Part shown: piece after piece, positions 49,005-57,638 of the stretch | Numbering within the stretch: the stretch's first letter is position 1 | How the letters are laid out: each line of letters starts with the position of its first letter | Assembly: GCF_947496485.1 (NCBI RefSeq) | Contig: NZ_CANMCZ010000001.1 | Location: 739,596-803,595 of the forward strand | DNA length: 64,000 nt | DNA from: an uncultured Winogradskyella sp. | Lineage (GTDB): Bacteria; Bacteroidota; Bacteroidia; Flavobacteriales; Flavobacteriaceae | Direction of reading: 5' to 3' | Program-made: the position numbers and the translations under genes | Notes under the pieces: generated by a model | What the model was told of the DNA's origin: nothing | Databases searched by the model: none | What the model saw: the letters and a program-made list of their open reading frames with translations, nothing else

Positions 49005-49403
49005 TTATTTATTTATTACTGTTGCCTGATCTATTTTAACCATTTCTAGTAGTTCATCGTAACCTACACATCTCCCTTTAACGGTTATTGATTTGCCATC
49101 AACTAATTTGGGCATTTGGTTCGCATCAAACCCTACTTGTATTTGATCACTTAAAACTAATCCCGTATCTTCTACTGCAGTTATTTTTCCTTGTATTTCT
49201 ATAACCTTATCTAAATATTTGGTTGTGGCCTGTGATTCATCATTTTCAAAGTCAGAATACAATTGCTTTGCTGATAAAGTTACAGTTGCTTCTTCATTTG
49301 CAATATCTCTATGTTTACTATTAAATACATAATTATAAACAACACCACCGACTATAATTGCAACAAGAATCGCAGATAGAACTAAAACTTTTTTCCTTTT
49401 CAT
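49005..49403 (-). CDS. membrane-anchored OB-fold (tRNA_anti-like) protein
   Basis: A 132-residue protein with one N-terminal transmembrane anchor (about 5-25) and an extracytoplasmic domain. Residues ~42-130 (AKQLYSDFENDE...YLDKVIEIQGKI...ITVKGRCVGYDEL) match the OB-fold 'tRNA_anti-like' pattern, in which a strand after 'KVIEIQG' begins the barrel. It overlaps the YceI gene by 4 bases. Its role in the operon is unknown. Confidence 0.65.
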   Translation of the reverse strand: MKRKKVLVLSAILVAIIVGGVVYNYVFNSKHRDIANEEATVTLSAKQLYSDFENDESQATTKYLDKVIEIQGKITAVEDTGLVLSDQIQVGFDANQMPKLVDGKSITVKGRCVGYDELLEMVKIDQATVINK

Positions 49404-49972
49404 TTTTGATTGAGCTTAAAGTCTAGAGATACATTTATTTCTTTGGCAATTTTGTTTTTTACAATACTTGGTATTTCAATATCAAAGTCAGCAGGAGTCA
49501 CATTAAATGACCCCTGAATGACTATTGAGTCACCTGACTTTTTAATATTTAGGGTTGTACGAATTTCTTTTTCTTTTCCACGCAATTCTATTTTCCCATC
49601 TACGATTACTTCGGTATTTGTTTCTGTTATTTTTGAAAAATCCACATCTAATAAGTTACCCTTAAAAGTAGCTTTAGGATAGGTTTCTGATTCAATGTAG
49701 TTTTCATTAAAATGCTCTTCCATTAGAGAATTTTTAAATCTAAAACTCTTCATAAGTGCTAAAGAGGCAATCTCGTTAGTTTCAGTATTTAAAATAACAG
49801 TAACAGATTCATTAGTAGCTTTTACAGGCTCAAAAAGTTCCTCAGAAGCCTCAAAGGTGATCTTTCCTTTTTTGTCTATATATTTACCTTGAGCGTTTAA
49901 TAAACTAGATGCGCTTAATAAAACAACTACGGAAAACAGTAATTGTATAATAATTTTGTTTGTAGCTTTCAT
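49400..49972 (-). CDS. YceI-family exported lipid-binding-like protein
   Basis: A 190-residue protein with a signal peptide (hydrophobic 8-27, ending NAQG). The mature part has YceI traits: KGKITFEASEELFEPV at the start, alternating-strand lipocalin-like core with KNSLMEEHFNENYIESETYPKA (the 'M..HF....F....YP' block), and a GSFNVTPADFDIEIP segment. YceI proteins bind polyisoprenoid or amphiphilic molecules in the periplasm. It lies 25 bases downstream of the heme lipoprotein gene and overlaps the next gene by 4 bases. Confidence 0.82.
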   Translation of the reverse strand: MKATNKIIIQLLFSVVVLLSASSLLNAQGKYIDKKGKITFEASEELFEPVKATNESVTVILNTETNEIASLALMKSFRFKNSLMEEHFNENYIESETYPKATFKGNLLDVDFSKITETNTEVIVDGKIELRGKEKEIRTTLNIKKSGDSIVIQGSFNVTPADFDIEIPSIVKNKIAKEINVSLDFKLNQK

Positions 49973-49997
49973 ATTATATGTTTTAATCTTATTGATA

Positions 49998-50369
49998 TTA
50001 ATTCTCTAGCTTCCCATCATTTATCCATTGCTGCACTTTATCTATAGTTGCTTGTGGTAATCTACCAGAGGGTGGCATTGCACCAGCTGACCCACTCTGT
50101 AAACTGATTCTACTAATAATGCCGTTAGCCCTTTGATTAACCTGACTAAAATTAACCAAAGCAAAAGGTGCACCATTTACTGGTGGACTTGCATGACAAC
50201 CTATACAAGCATTCTGTATTATTGGTTGAACATCATCAGTATAATTAACTAAGACATCTGGATCTCCTGGATCATCAGAACCATCTAAAAAGTCATTTTC
50301 ACTATCATAACTACAGCCAAATAAGCTCAGTGCGAATAATGATAAAAAAATTAATCTACTTACTTTCAT
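49998..50369 (-). CDS. c-type cytochrome-like lipoprotein
   Basis: A 123-residue lipoprotein: lipobox LFGC with Cys19, then an acidic linker, then a single heme-attachment motif CIGCH (55-59) and a likely distal ligand Met in GAMPPSG. This is the layout of short 'planctomycete-type' or bacterial mono-heme cytochrome domains that end in a WINDG helix (TIDKVQQWINDGK). It opens a five-gene exported-protein operon that lies downstream of the hydrolase-cyclase-AraC regulator gene on the same strand. Confidence 0.82.
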   Translation of the reverse strand: MKVSRLIFLSLFALSLFGCSYDSENDFLDGSDDPGDPDVLVNYTDDVQPIIQNACIGCHASPPVNGAPFALVNFSQVNQRANGIISRISLQSGSAGAMPPSGRLPQATIDKVQQWINDGKLEN

Positions 50370-50427
50370 TCTCGTTTTTTAGAAATTAGTTATTGTATAA
50401 GCTTAAAATAGAGCTTGGATACAAAGG

Positions 50428-50435
50428 CAAATATA
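50428..50435 (-). promoter_or_regulatory. candidate -7 box of the exported-protein operon
   Basis: On the minus strand TATATTTG matches TAnnTTTG exactly, 59 bases upstream of the cytochrome-like start. The nearer direct repeat begins 14 bases upstream of it, where a -33 element would be. Confidence 0.45.
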
Positions 50436-50448
50436 AATTGAGTGGCGA

Positions 50449-50534
50449 CTATAAGGCTGTAACTATTGCGCCAAAAGTTTGAAAGTTTCCGACAAAGCAA
50501 AGGGGTAAAACTATAACGCTATAACTATTCCGAC
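50449..50534 (-). promoter_or_regulatory. tandem direct repeats upstream of the exported-protein operon
   Basis: Two copies of a ~29-base repeat, starting CTATAAGGCTGTAACTATT at 50449 and CTATAACGCTATAACTATT at 50511, agree at about 23 of 29 positions and are 62 bases apart, near six helical turns. Within each copy a CTRTAA half-site occurs twice, 8 bases apart, giving four half-sites. AraC-type activators bind such paired direct repeats. Confidence 0.6.
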
Positions 50535-50556
50535 ATTAGAAGAAAAAATGGAATTA

Positions 50557-52218
50557 TTATTGACTTTTTAAGTCAGAAGGATTTATGCTAAATTCTTTTT
50601 TAAAGCATTTAGAAAAGTAAGATGGATTTGAAAATCCTGTTTTAAAAGCAATTTCAGAAATAGTATCCTGAGTACTTAATATTAATTCTTTTGCCAGATT
50701 TAAACGAATGGATGAAATTAACTGGTTAGGCGACTTTTGAGTTATTGTTTTAAGCTTTCGTTGTAATTGTCGTTCACTAACTCCAACCTCTTTACAAAGC
50801 ATTTCTACGCTAAAATATTCATTGCTTAAATTAATATCTATAGTCTGAATTACATTTTCTAAAAAAGAGTCGTTTTGAGAAATTCTATTTGGATCAATAA
50901 CATTTAATCTTGCGTCATGCTTTTGTTCTTTCGTAACTGTAAATAGTAAAATAGACTCACCAGAGGATACATCAAAAATTGTTTTGTGTAATTTAAAGTT
51001 TAGACTCACACCTATCAATAAGTTCTTTACAGTTTGAGTTAATACGATTTGGTTTTGCTTAGCTTGCTTTAGAATGGATTTAGCTGTAGTCTCGGTTTCT
51101 TTACTAATACAATGATTTGCATAACACTCTCTAATATCGATACCTATATTTAGTTGTGCATTTAAATCTCTAACTGATTCTATTAAATCTATACTACAAT
51201 TAACCGCTTTACTAGGTCCATTAAAGGTAACTGTAAAAGTTTCCTCATTATATTGTACAGCATTACCCTTGTGCGTTTTTACACAGTTATCAATTAATGA
51301 TTTAAAGCGTTCAAAATCATTTATTGTTGAAGACACAAAACTTCCAAGAATTAGTGTATATAACTGCTTATCATAAACAGGTTTTGGTTTTACATTTAAA
51401 ATAAAGGCTTTCATTTCTTCAAGAACCTCATAAGTATTTCCTGCCCAAAATAAATGATCGTTACCTTCAAATTCTACAAGTTTTGCTCCTTCTATTCGTT
51501 CAGCAATAAAACGCCCTTCTTCAATTTTTACGTCTATATCATTAGTCCTTTGCAGTATTAAGGTTGGAACTTTTATAGAAGTTAAAATATCAATAATATC
51601 GACTTGCGTATTCATTTTTGTGAGCATCAAAGCTGCATTAGGACTCGCTCCAGAACGAAAATAATTAGCCAACCAATTCATAAATGCTTTATCATTGGCT
51701 TTGGAAGGCGCTAATGACTCCAAATTCATATCACCACTACCCCAACTTTTTTCAATCATATCATAGACTTTTTGACGCTCTTCAGTCGTAGGTGCCCATG
51801 GATAATTGGGAGCATATATACGCTTTGCAAAAATTCCAAATGCAATTAGAGATAGTGTTCTATTAGGATAAGTAGCGGCAAAAAGTGCAGAAACAGATCC
51901 GCCTTCAGAATGTCCGAATAAGACCGCTTTCTCAGAATTTACTGCATCCATCACAGCCCTAATATCATCCATTCGCTCTTCTAATGTGGGAAAGTCTACA
52001 ACACGATCAGATAAACCTGTACCGCGTTTATCAAATAGAATAATTCTGGCGATTTTTCCTAGTTCTTGTAAAAAATGGACTAACTCTGGGCAAGCCCACA
52101 TTAGATCAATATTAGAAATCCATCCAGGAATATATACCAAATCAATAGCGCCAGAACCAAAAACTTGGTATGCAATATTTACTTCTCCGCTCTTGGTGTA
52201 TTTGGTATCTGGTTTCAT
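50557..52218 (-). CDS. AraC-family regulator fused to alpha/beta hydrolase and degenerate class III cyclase domain
   Basis: A 553-residue three-part protein. Residues ~1-275 are an alpha/beta hydrolase with a complete-looking triad: Ser104 in FGHSEGGS, Asp227 in RTNDIDV and His255 in GNDHLF. Residues ~284-430 follow the class III cyclase domain as found behind hydrolases in other bacteria (FNGPSKAVNC, AKQNQIVLTQTVKNLLIG), but both catalytic aspartates are lost: the first position reads LGSFVSST and the second EETF. Residues ~452-553 are an AraC DNA-binding domain (SVEMLCKEVGVSERQLQRKL, then EIAFKTGFSNPSYFSKCFK). I infer a one-component sensor whose hydrolase pocket binds or cleaves a signal. 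It lies upstream of the exported-protein operon and divergent from guanine deaminase. Confidence 0.85.
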   Translation of the reverse strand: MKPDTKYTKSGEVNIAYQVFGSGAIDLVYIPGWISNIDLMWACPELVHFLQELGKIARIILFDKRGTGLSDRVVDFPTLEERMDDIRAVMDAVNSEKAVLFGHSEGGSVSALFAATYPNRTLSLIAFGIFAKRIYAPNYPWAPTTEERQKVYDMIEKSWGSGDMNLESLAPSKANDKAFMNWLANYFRSGASPNAALMLTKMNTQVDIIDILTSIKVPTLILQRTNDIDVKIEEGRFIAERIEGAKLVEFEGNDHLFWAGNTYEVLEEMKAFILNVKPKPVYDKQLYTLILGSFVSSTINDFERFKSLIDNCVKTHKGNAVQYNEETFTVTFNGPSKAVNCSIDLIESVRDLNAQLNIGIDIRECYANHCISKETETTAKSILKQAKQNQIVLTQTVKNLLIGVSLNFKLHKTIFDVSSGESILLFTVTKEQKHDARLNVIDPNRISQNDSFLENVIQTIDINLSNEYFSVEMLCKEVGVSERQLQRKLKTITQKSPNQLISSIRLNLAKELILSTQDTISEIAFKTGFSNPSYFSKCFKKEFSINPSDLKSQ

Positions 52219-52376
52219 GAAAAGTTTAGCCTAAATGTTTTACTTAATTATTAAACAATTTAAGAGCAATATATCCTTAAAAATAATACTTTACAATCAA
52301 ATATTTTGTCTTGTGGAAAAGGAATATTTATTTGCAGAAAAGTAATATTTCCTTAATTCGCTGTTTTTTATTAAAA

Positions 52377-52406
52377 CTAAAATAGCATTATAAAACTCTA
52401 TTTTAG
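52377..52406. promoter_or_regulatory. 9-bp inverted repeat upstream of guanine deaminase
   Basis: CTAAAATAG (52377-52385) and CTATTTTAG (52398-52406) are exact inverted copies; their centres are 21 bases apart, two helical turns, as for a dimeric regulator. It lies 47 bases before the guanine deaminase start in the region shared with the divergent regulator gene. Confidence 0.45.
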
Positions 52407-52452
52407 CTAAATTGCAGTGACCACACGTAAATGATAAAAAACTGTATTTACT

Positions 52453-52926
52453 ATGACAAATAAAGAACAATTCATGAAAGAAGCTGTGAACGCAGCTTTA
52501 AAAGGCATGAATAACAATGAAGGAGGGCCATTTGGATGCGTCGTGGTTAAAGACGGGAAAATCGTAGGTCGTGGTAACAACAAAGTCACCTCAACTAATG
52601 ATCCAACAGCACATGCCGAAGTCACAGCCATTAGAGATGCTTGTAAAAACTTAGATTCGTTTCAATTAGATGGATGCATAATTTATACCTCTTGCGAACC
52701 TTGCCCAATGTGTTTAGGTGCTATTTATTGGGCACGACCAGATAAAGTCTATTACGGAAGTAATCAAGAAGATGCTGCAAATATTGGGTTTGATGATGAA
52801 TTTATCTACAAAGAAATTCCTTTACCTAACGAGAAAAGAAGTATTCCTTTTGAGCAATTGGCTCGTGAGGTTGCTTTAGAGCCTTTTGAGGAATGGACTA
52901 AGAAAGAAGATAAGACTGAGTATTAA
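52453..52926 (+). CDS. guaD: guanine deaminase (cytidine-deaminase fold)
   Basis: A 157-residue zinc deaminase. Zinc ligands and the catalytic Glu are in TAHAEVTAIR (His54, Glu56) and CEPCPMC (Cys84, Cys87). PFGCVVVKDGKIVGRG at the N-terminus and the long C-terminus (FIYKEIPLPNEKRSIPFEQL) match Bacillus-type guanine deaminase rather than TadA. It makes xanthine from guanine, and xanthine dehydrogenase genes follow, which supports the call. Confidence 0.87.
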   Translation: MTNKEQFMKEAVNAALKGMNNNEGGPFGCVVVKDGKIVGRGNNKVTSTNDPTAHAEVTAIRDACKNLDSFQLDGCIIYTSCEPCPMCLGAIYWARPDKVYYGSNQEDAANIGFDDEFIYKEIPLPNEKRSIPFEQLAREVALEPFEEWTKKEDKTEY

Positions 52927-52974
52927 ACTTTTTAAAATATGCTCAAATTGAATAAAAATTATTCAATGAACTCA

Positions 52975-53391
52975 ATGAAAAAAATTAAATCATTATTTTT
53001 AGTTACTGCCATTATCTATTTTCAATCTTGCCTATTTGGCGCTGGCTTAGTTGAAAGAGAGGTAACAGAAAATTATTGGCTATTTGCAAATGGCTATCTG
53101 CATGAAATGAGTCTATGGTATCATCCAGATGATGACAACTCAACTATAGTAGTAGATGAAACTGTTTTTGCAGTTGGATATGATGATGACTTTATAATAG
53201 CAAAAAGCCATCCAAAGGATTCCATTAATTATATAAACAAGGAAATTACTTATTACCATATTATTCTAAGAGACAAATTACCCGAATACAATCATATAAA
53301 ATTAACAAAAAGCGAATTCAAATCTATTGGAGAAACAATAGGTGTTCCTAAAAATATAGAATTTACAATAATTTATAGTGAATTAGAATAA
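52975..53391 (+). CDS. hypothetical lipoprotein
   Basis: A 138-residue protein I do not recognise. From the ATG at 52975 it has a short basic start, a hydrophobic core (LFLVTAIIYF) and a lipobox-like QSC, so it is probably a lipoprotein. The open frame continues up to 52939, adding 12 residues that would precede the signal; I prefer the internal start. The mature part is rich in Tyr, Asp and Glu with no known motif. It sits between guanine deaminase and xdhA, so it may be co-transcribed with them. Confidence 0.5.
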   Translation: MKKIKSLFLVTAIIYFQSCLFGAGLVEREVTENYWLFANGYLHEMSLWYHPDDDNSTIVVDETVFAVGYDDDFIIAKSHPKDSINYINKEITYYHIILRDKLPEYNHIKLTKSEFKSIGETIGVPKNIEFTIIYSELE

Positions 53392-53421
53392 CCAAAACTC
53401 AGCAAAATAAAATAAGAACAA

Positions 53422-54825
53422 TTGATAACCTTCATCCTAAATAACAAAATCATCACCACTTCAGAGCATTCTGGAATGACCTTATTGGATTTTGTGCGTT
53501 ATGAACAACGGCTTACAGGAACCAAAATTGGTTGTCGCGAAGGTGATTGTGCAGCATGTACAGTTTTAGTTGGAGAATTAAAAAATGGCAGCATAGAATA
53601 CCAAAGTATTACCTCTTGTATTTCCCCTTTAGGAAATGCACATGGTAAACATATCGTCACGGTTGAAGGTACAAATCTTAAAGATAAATTAACAACAGCT
53701 CAGGAAGCTATGAAAGCTAATTATGCAACACAATGTGGGTTTTGTACTCCTGGTTTTGTGGTTTCGCTAACTGGTTTTGCATTATTAAATTCTGAAAAAA
53801 ATTATAGTAATGCGCTTGATGCCATTAGTGGAAATATTTGCAGATGTACAGGTTATAAAGCTATTGAAAAAGCCGCTCATCAAGTAGTAGAAAAATTAGA
53901 CAACCAAAACAATATTGATTGGTTAATTCAGAATGAATTTATTCCAGAATACTTTAAAACCATTCCTAAACGTCTCGGTGATTTAGAAGCAAAAGATAGA
54001 AATCAGCCAAAAGGTAAATACGTCTCTGGCGGAACGGATTTATATGTGCAACAAGCCGATCATTTAGCTGATAACGAAGTGCATCTTATTGCAGAAAAAG
54101 ACTATTTAAAAGGCATCTCTATAAAAAATGGTATTTGCACAATTGGTACTAATTCTACCGTTTCAGACTTATGGAATCATAGTGAATTAAGTATCCATTT
54201 TCCAAACTTAAAAAAGCACTTAAAGCTTGTGTCTTCAGAACAAATTAGAAACATGGCATCTCTAGGAGGTAATTTTGTAAATGCCTCACCTATTGGAGAT
54301 ATGACCATTTACTTTTTGGCATTGAACAGTGATATTACCATTACTAATGAAAATGGCTCAGAACGAAACCTCCCTTTAAAACAATTTTATCAAGGCTATA
54401 AAACCTATGATTTAAAAGATGGAGAATTATTAAAAGATATTCATTTTAAGTTACCTACACAGAGCACGTTTTTTAATTTCGAAAAAGTTTGCAAACGCAC
54501 ACATTTAGATATTGCGAGCGTCAACTCTGCTATACAAATTACAATGGATAACAATAATATTTTAGAAGCACATGTTGCCATAGGTGGTGTAGCAGCCATT
54601 CCAAAATATTTACATGAAACCTCAGCATTTTTAATAGAAAAACCACTGACTCCTGATACTATAATAGAAGCTAATGATATACTTCAAAATGAAATATCAC
54701 CAATTAGTGATGTTCGTGGCTCAAGTGATTATAAACGTCTATTAGGACGACAATTATTCTTTGCGCATTTTACAGAATTATTTCCGGAAGCATTCACCTT
54801 AAATGATTTCGTTCAGCATGCATAA
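53422..54825 (+). CDS. xdhA: xanthine dehydrogenase small subunit ([2Fe-2S] and FAD)
   Basis: A 467-residue subunit. The N-terminal [2Fe-2S] domain has Cys38, Cys43, Cys46 and Cys66 (GCREGDCAAC), and the second cluster uses Cys105, Cys108, Cys140 and Cys142 (CGFC, CRC). The FAD-binding domain follows (KYVSGGTDLYV, SLGGNFVNASPIGD). It passes electrons from the Mo site to NAD. The start is TTG at 53422, giving MITFILNNK; the usual beta strand begins immediately, so no later start works. It overlaps xdhB. Confidence 0.94.
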   Translation: MITFILNNKIITTSEHSGMTLLDFVRYEQRLTGTKIGCREGDCAACTVLVGELKNGSIEYQSITSCISPLGNAHGKHIVTVEGTNLKDKLTTAQEAMKANYATQCGFCTPGFVVSLTGFALLNSEKNYSNALDAISGNICRCTGYKAIEKAAHQVVEKLDNQNNIDWLIQNEFIPEYFKTIPKRLGDLEAKDRNQPKGKYVSGGTDLYVQQADHLADNEVHLIAEKDYLKGISIKNGICTIGTNSTVSDLWNHSELSIHFPNLKKHLKLVSSEQIRNMASLGGNFVNASPIGDMTIYFLALNSDITITNENGSERNLPLKQFYQGYKTYDLKDGELLKDIHFKLPTQSTFFNFEKVCKRTHLDIASVNSAIQITMDNNNILEAHVAIGGVAAIPKYLHETSAFLIEKPLTPDTIIEANDILQNEISPISDVRGSSDYKRLLGRQLFFAHFTELFPEAFTLNDFVQHA

Positions 54826-57142
54826 AAATAAATCAAATACAAGGTTAGATTCTAAATTAGATGCGGTTTCCATGTCTATAAAACAGAGTATTAAAAACAT
54901 GGATTCTTATACGCATGTTCGCGGTGAATCTTTGTATGTAGATGATGTGAATGTGCGGCAAGGTACATTTCATGCTGTGGTTTTTGATTCGCCGAAAGCT
55001 CATGGAAAAATAAAATCGATTGATTATTCAAAAGCGGAAGCCTTAGACGGTGTTGAACGGATTTTTACCTATAAAGATGTGCCTGGTGAAAATGAAATTG
55101 GAGGTATTATTAAAGATGAACCTTTATTCGCAGAACACGAAGTTCACTTTTGGGGAATGCCAATTGCTTTAATCGTTGCTGAATCTGAATTTATTGCCCG
55201 AAAAGCGAGAAGTCTCATAGACATAGAGATTGAAGAATTTCCAGTCATCACAACAGCAAAACAAGCCAAAGCAAAAGGTAGTTTTATAAATGCGCCGAGA
55301 TCTTTTAGTCTTGGTGATGCCGAAAACACATTTAAGGATTGTGATTACGTTTTTGAAGGCGAAACCTTCTCTAACGGACAAGAACATTTATATATCGAAG
55401 CACAAGGTGCTTATGCAGAACCTCTAGAAAATGGTAATATAAAAATCACCTCATCAACGCAAGGACCAACGGCTGTTCAAAAAACGGTCGCCAATGTGCT
55501 TGGTGTTGCGATGCACAAAATTGAAGTTGATGTGACACGTTTGGGTGGTGGATTTGGGGGCAAAGAAGACCAGGCCACACCTTGGGCTGTAATGGCAGCT
55601 TTAGCGACTTATCATTTAAATCAATCCGTAAAATTGATACTAAATCGGCATGATGATTTACGAATGACTGGCAAGCGACATCCTTATGAAAGCACCTATA
55701 AAATCGGATTGTCTAAAGACCTGAAAATACTAGCTTACGAAGCTGAATTTCTTCAAAATTCTGGAGCAGCAGCTGATTTGTCACCTGCCATTGCAGAGCG
55801 TACGTTGTTTCATGCAACGAATAGTTATTATGTACCAAATGTAAAAACAACTGTGATTAGTTGTAAAACCAACTTACCTCCAAATACAGCGTTCAGAGGC
55901 TTTGGTGGACCACAAGGTATGTTTGTTATTGAGTCTGCTATTGCAAAAGCAGCTTCTGAAATTGGTGTTTCACCAAGACAGATTCAGGAAGCGAACTTGT
56001 TAGATGAAGACGACACCTTTTCTTATGGACAAATTGCTAAAAAAGTAGAAGCTAAAAATACGTGGAATTCTGCCAAATCCTTATTTAATATTAAAGCACT
56101 AGAAAAAGAGGTTGGAGATTTTAATAAGAATAATACGAGTTTCAAAAAAGGTTTAGCTTTTATGCCTATTTGTTTCGGTATTTCGTTTACCAATACACCA
56201 ATGAATCATGCACGAGCATTGGTTCATATTTATCTTGATGGCAGTGTTGGTGTAAGTACAGCTGCTGTTGAAATGGGACAAGGTGTGAATACGAAAATTA
56301 TGCAAATTGTTGCACAAGCGTTTTCGATTCCGATTGAAAAAATTAAGATCGAAACTACCAATACAACTCGAGTTGCCAATACCTCGCCTTCTGCTGCAAG
56401 TTCTACTGCAGATTTAAACGGAAAAGCAACTTTAAAAGCTTGCAAATCACTTTTAGAGCGTTTGAAGAAAGTAGCTGCCGAAGATTTAAATGTTTCTGAA
56501 GAAAAGATAGAATTGAAAAACGAATTCATTTATGTTAACGATAAAAAATCAAACTTAAGTTGGAATGAGCTCATTAGTAGCACCATGCTAAAACGTGTCG
56601 CTTTAACTGAAAACGCGCATTACGCCACGCCAGAAATTCACTTTGATAAAACCAAAGAAAAAGGACATCCTTTTGCCTATCATGTATACGGAACAGCAAT
56701 CATAACCACAACAGTAGATTGTACACGTGGTACTTACGAATTTGATTCGGTAAAGATTGTTCACGATTACGGAAAGAGCATGAGTGAAGGCATTGATTTA
56801 GGCCAAGTCGAAGGAGCACTGGCACAAGGTATTGGGTGGATGACAATGGAAGAGATTGCCTATAATGATGAAGGTCGTTTGTTATCTAATGCCTTATCCA
56901 CCTACAAGATTCCTGATATATTTTCGGTTCCTAAAGACGTTGAAGTCATACCTGTAGAAACTCAAGGTCATGAATTAGCGATTTTAAAATCTAAAGCCGT
57001 TGGCGAACCACCTTTAATGTATGGTATTGGTGCTTATTTTGCGATTCAGAATGCCATGAAAGCATATAATCCAAACTATGATTTAAAATTCCATGCACCA
57101 ATGACTCCTGAAAAAGTTTTAATGGGTCTTTACCAAAAATAA
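54818..57142 (+). CDS. xdhB: xanthine dehydrogenase large subunit (molybdopterin)
   Basis: About 774 residues from the ATG at 54818; an ATG at 54803 in the same frame would add five. The protein has the Mo-cofactor fold: HVRGESLYVDD, VTRLGGGFGGKE, the AFRGFGGPQG block with the substrate-contacting Arg, SPSAASSTADLNGKA, and VGEPPLMYGIG with the catalytic Glu. It hydroxylates hypoxanthine and xanthine to urate. The overlap with xdhA, and XdhC nearby, support assembly as an XDH. Another purine-like aldehyde or heterocycle is possible but unlikely. Confidence 0.94.
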   Translation: MHKNKSNTRLDSKLDAVSMSIKQSIKNMDSYTHVRGESLYVDDVNVRQGTFHAVVFDSPKAHGKIKSIDYSKAEALDGVERIFTYKDVPGENEIGGIIKDEPLFAEHEVHFWGMPIALIVAESEFIARKARSLIDIEIEEFPVITTAKQAKAKGSFINAPRSFSLGDAENTFKDCDYVFEGETFSNGQEHLYIEAQGAYAEPLENGNIKITSSTQGPTAVQKTVANVLGVAMHKIEVDVTRLGGGFGGKEDQATPWAVMAALATYHLNQSVKLILNRHDDLRMTGKRHPYESTYKIGLSKDLKILAYEAEFLQNSGAAADLSPAIAERTLFHATNSYYVPNVKTTVISCKTNLPPNTAFRGFGGPQGMFVIESAIAKAASEIGVSPRQIQEANLLDEDDTFSYGQIAKKVEAKNTWNSAKSLFNIKALEKEVGDFNKNNTSFKKGLAFMPICFGISFTNTPMNHARALVHIYLDGSVGVSTAAVEMGQGVNTKIMQIVAQAFSIPIEKIKIETTNTTRVANTSPSAASSTADLNGKATLKACKSLLERLKKVAAEDLNVSEEKIELKNEFIYVNDKKSNLSWNELISSTMLKRVALTENAHYATPEIHFDKTKEKGHPFAYHVYGTAIITTTVDCTRGTYEFDSVKIVHDYGKSMSEGIDLGQVEGALAQGIGWMTMEEIAYNDEGRLLSNALSTYKIPDIFSVPKDVEVIPVETQGHELAILKSKAVGEPPLMYGIGAYFAIQNAMKAYNPNYDLKFHAPMTPEKVLMGLYQK

Positions 57143-57254
57143 TCGCCTTATCGCACTTCATTATAGAAAACAAAACATATTAAAAGGCGCATTAATTTAT
57201 AGTGCTGGTGATACTGTTGCTGCTTTATTACTTGGAGAATTCTCTTGGTATCGT

Positions 57255-57638
57255 TTGCTGGGAATGGTATTAGTTGGTGCCACATTCTACGCTTTTGAAA
57301 TTCCAAATTACTTTGATTGGATTGTAAAACAAACTAACAATTTAAAAGGCTTAAAAGCCACTTTAACTAAAACTGGATTAGCCATAGCCTATTTTAATCC
57401 CTTGTGGATTGCCAGACATTTACTATTCATCAAATTATTTTCTGGTCAGTTTGAAGCTATTAACTTTAGCCTTTTAGAGATTGCTTTTTGGTCGTTTTTG
57501 GTTAATATTCCTATTTCTTTTATTGCGAATTATATCATTCAAAACCGATTTAAACTCAAATGGCGCTTTTTGGGAAGTGCTATATTTTCTGCACTTATGG
57601 CCATTTATTATGCTTTGAGTGAGACTTTTTTTAGTTGA
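57255..57638 (+). CDS. uncharacterised membrane protein; start codon in doubt
   Basis: From the first standard start, a TTG at 57255, the protein has 127 residues and about four hydrophobic segments. However, the frame is open upstream to 57123, and its translation stays protein-like: residues from about 57177 read ILKGALIYSAGDTVAALLLGEF and join smoothly to the rest. The GD in a helix, then FEIPNYFDW, weakly recalls Mpv17/PMP22-like proteins, in which the GD motif comes first. So the true product probably starts before 57255, from a rare codon such as ATA or ATT, or the start has been lost. It follows xdhB closely. Confidence 0.5.
   Translation: MLGMVLVGATFYAFEIPNYFDWIVKQTNNLKGLKATLTKTGLAIAYFNPLWIARHLLFIKLFSGQFEAINFSLLEIAFWSFLVNIPISFIANYIIQNRFKLKWRFLGSAIFSALMAIYYALSETFFS

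Noticed and set aside
55169..55387. Minus-strand open frames opposite xdhB
   Set aside because: No support beyond absence of stops; xdhB motifs are continuous through the region.
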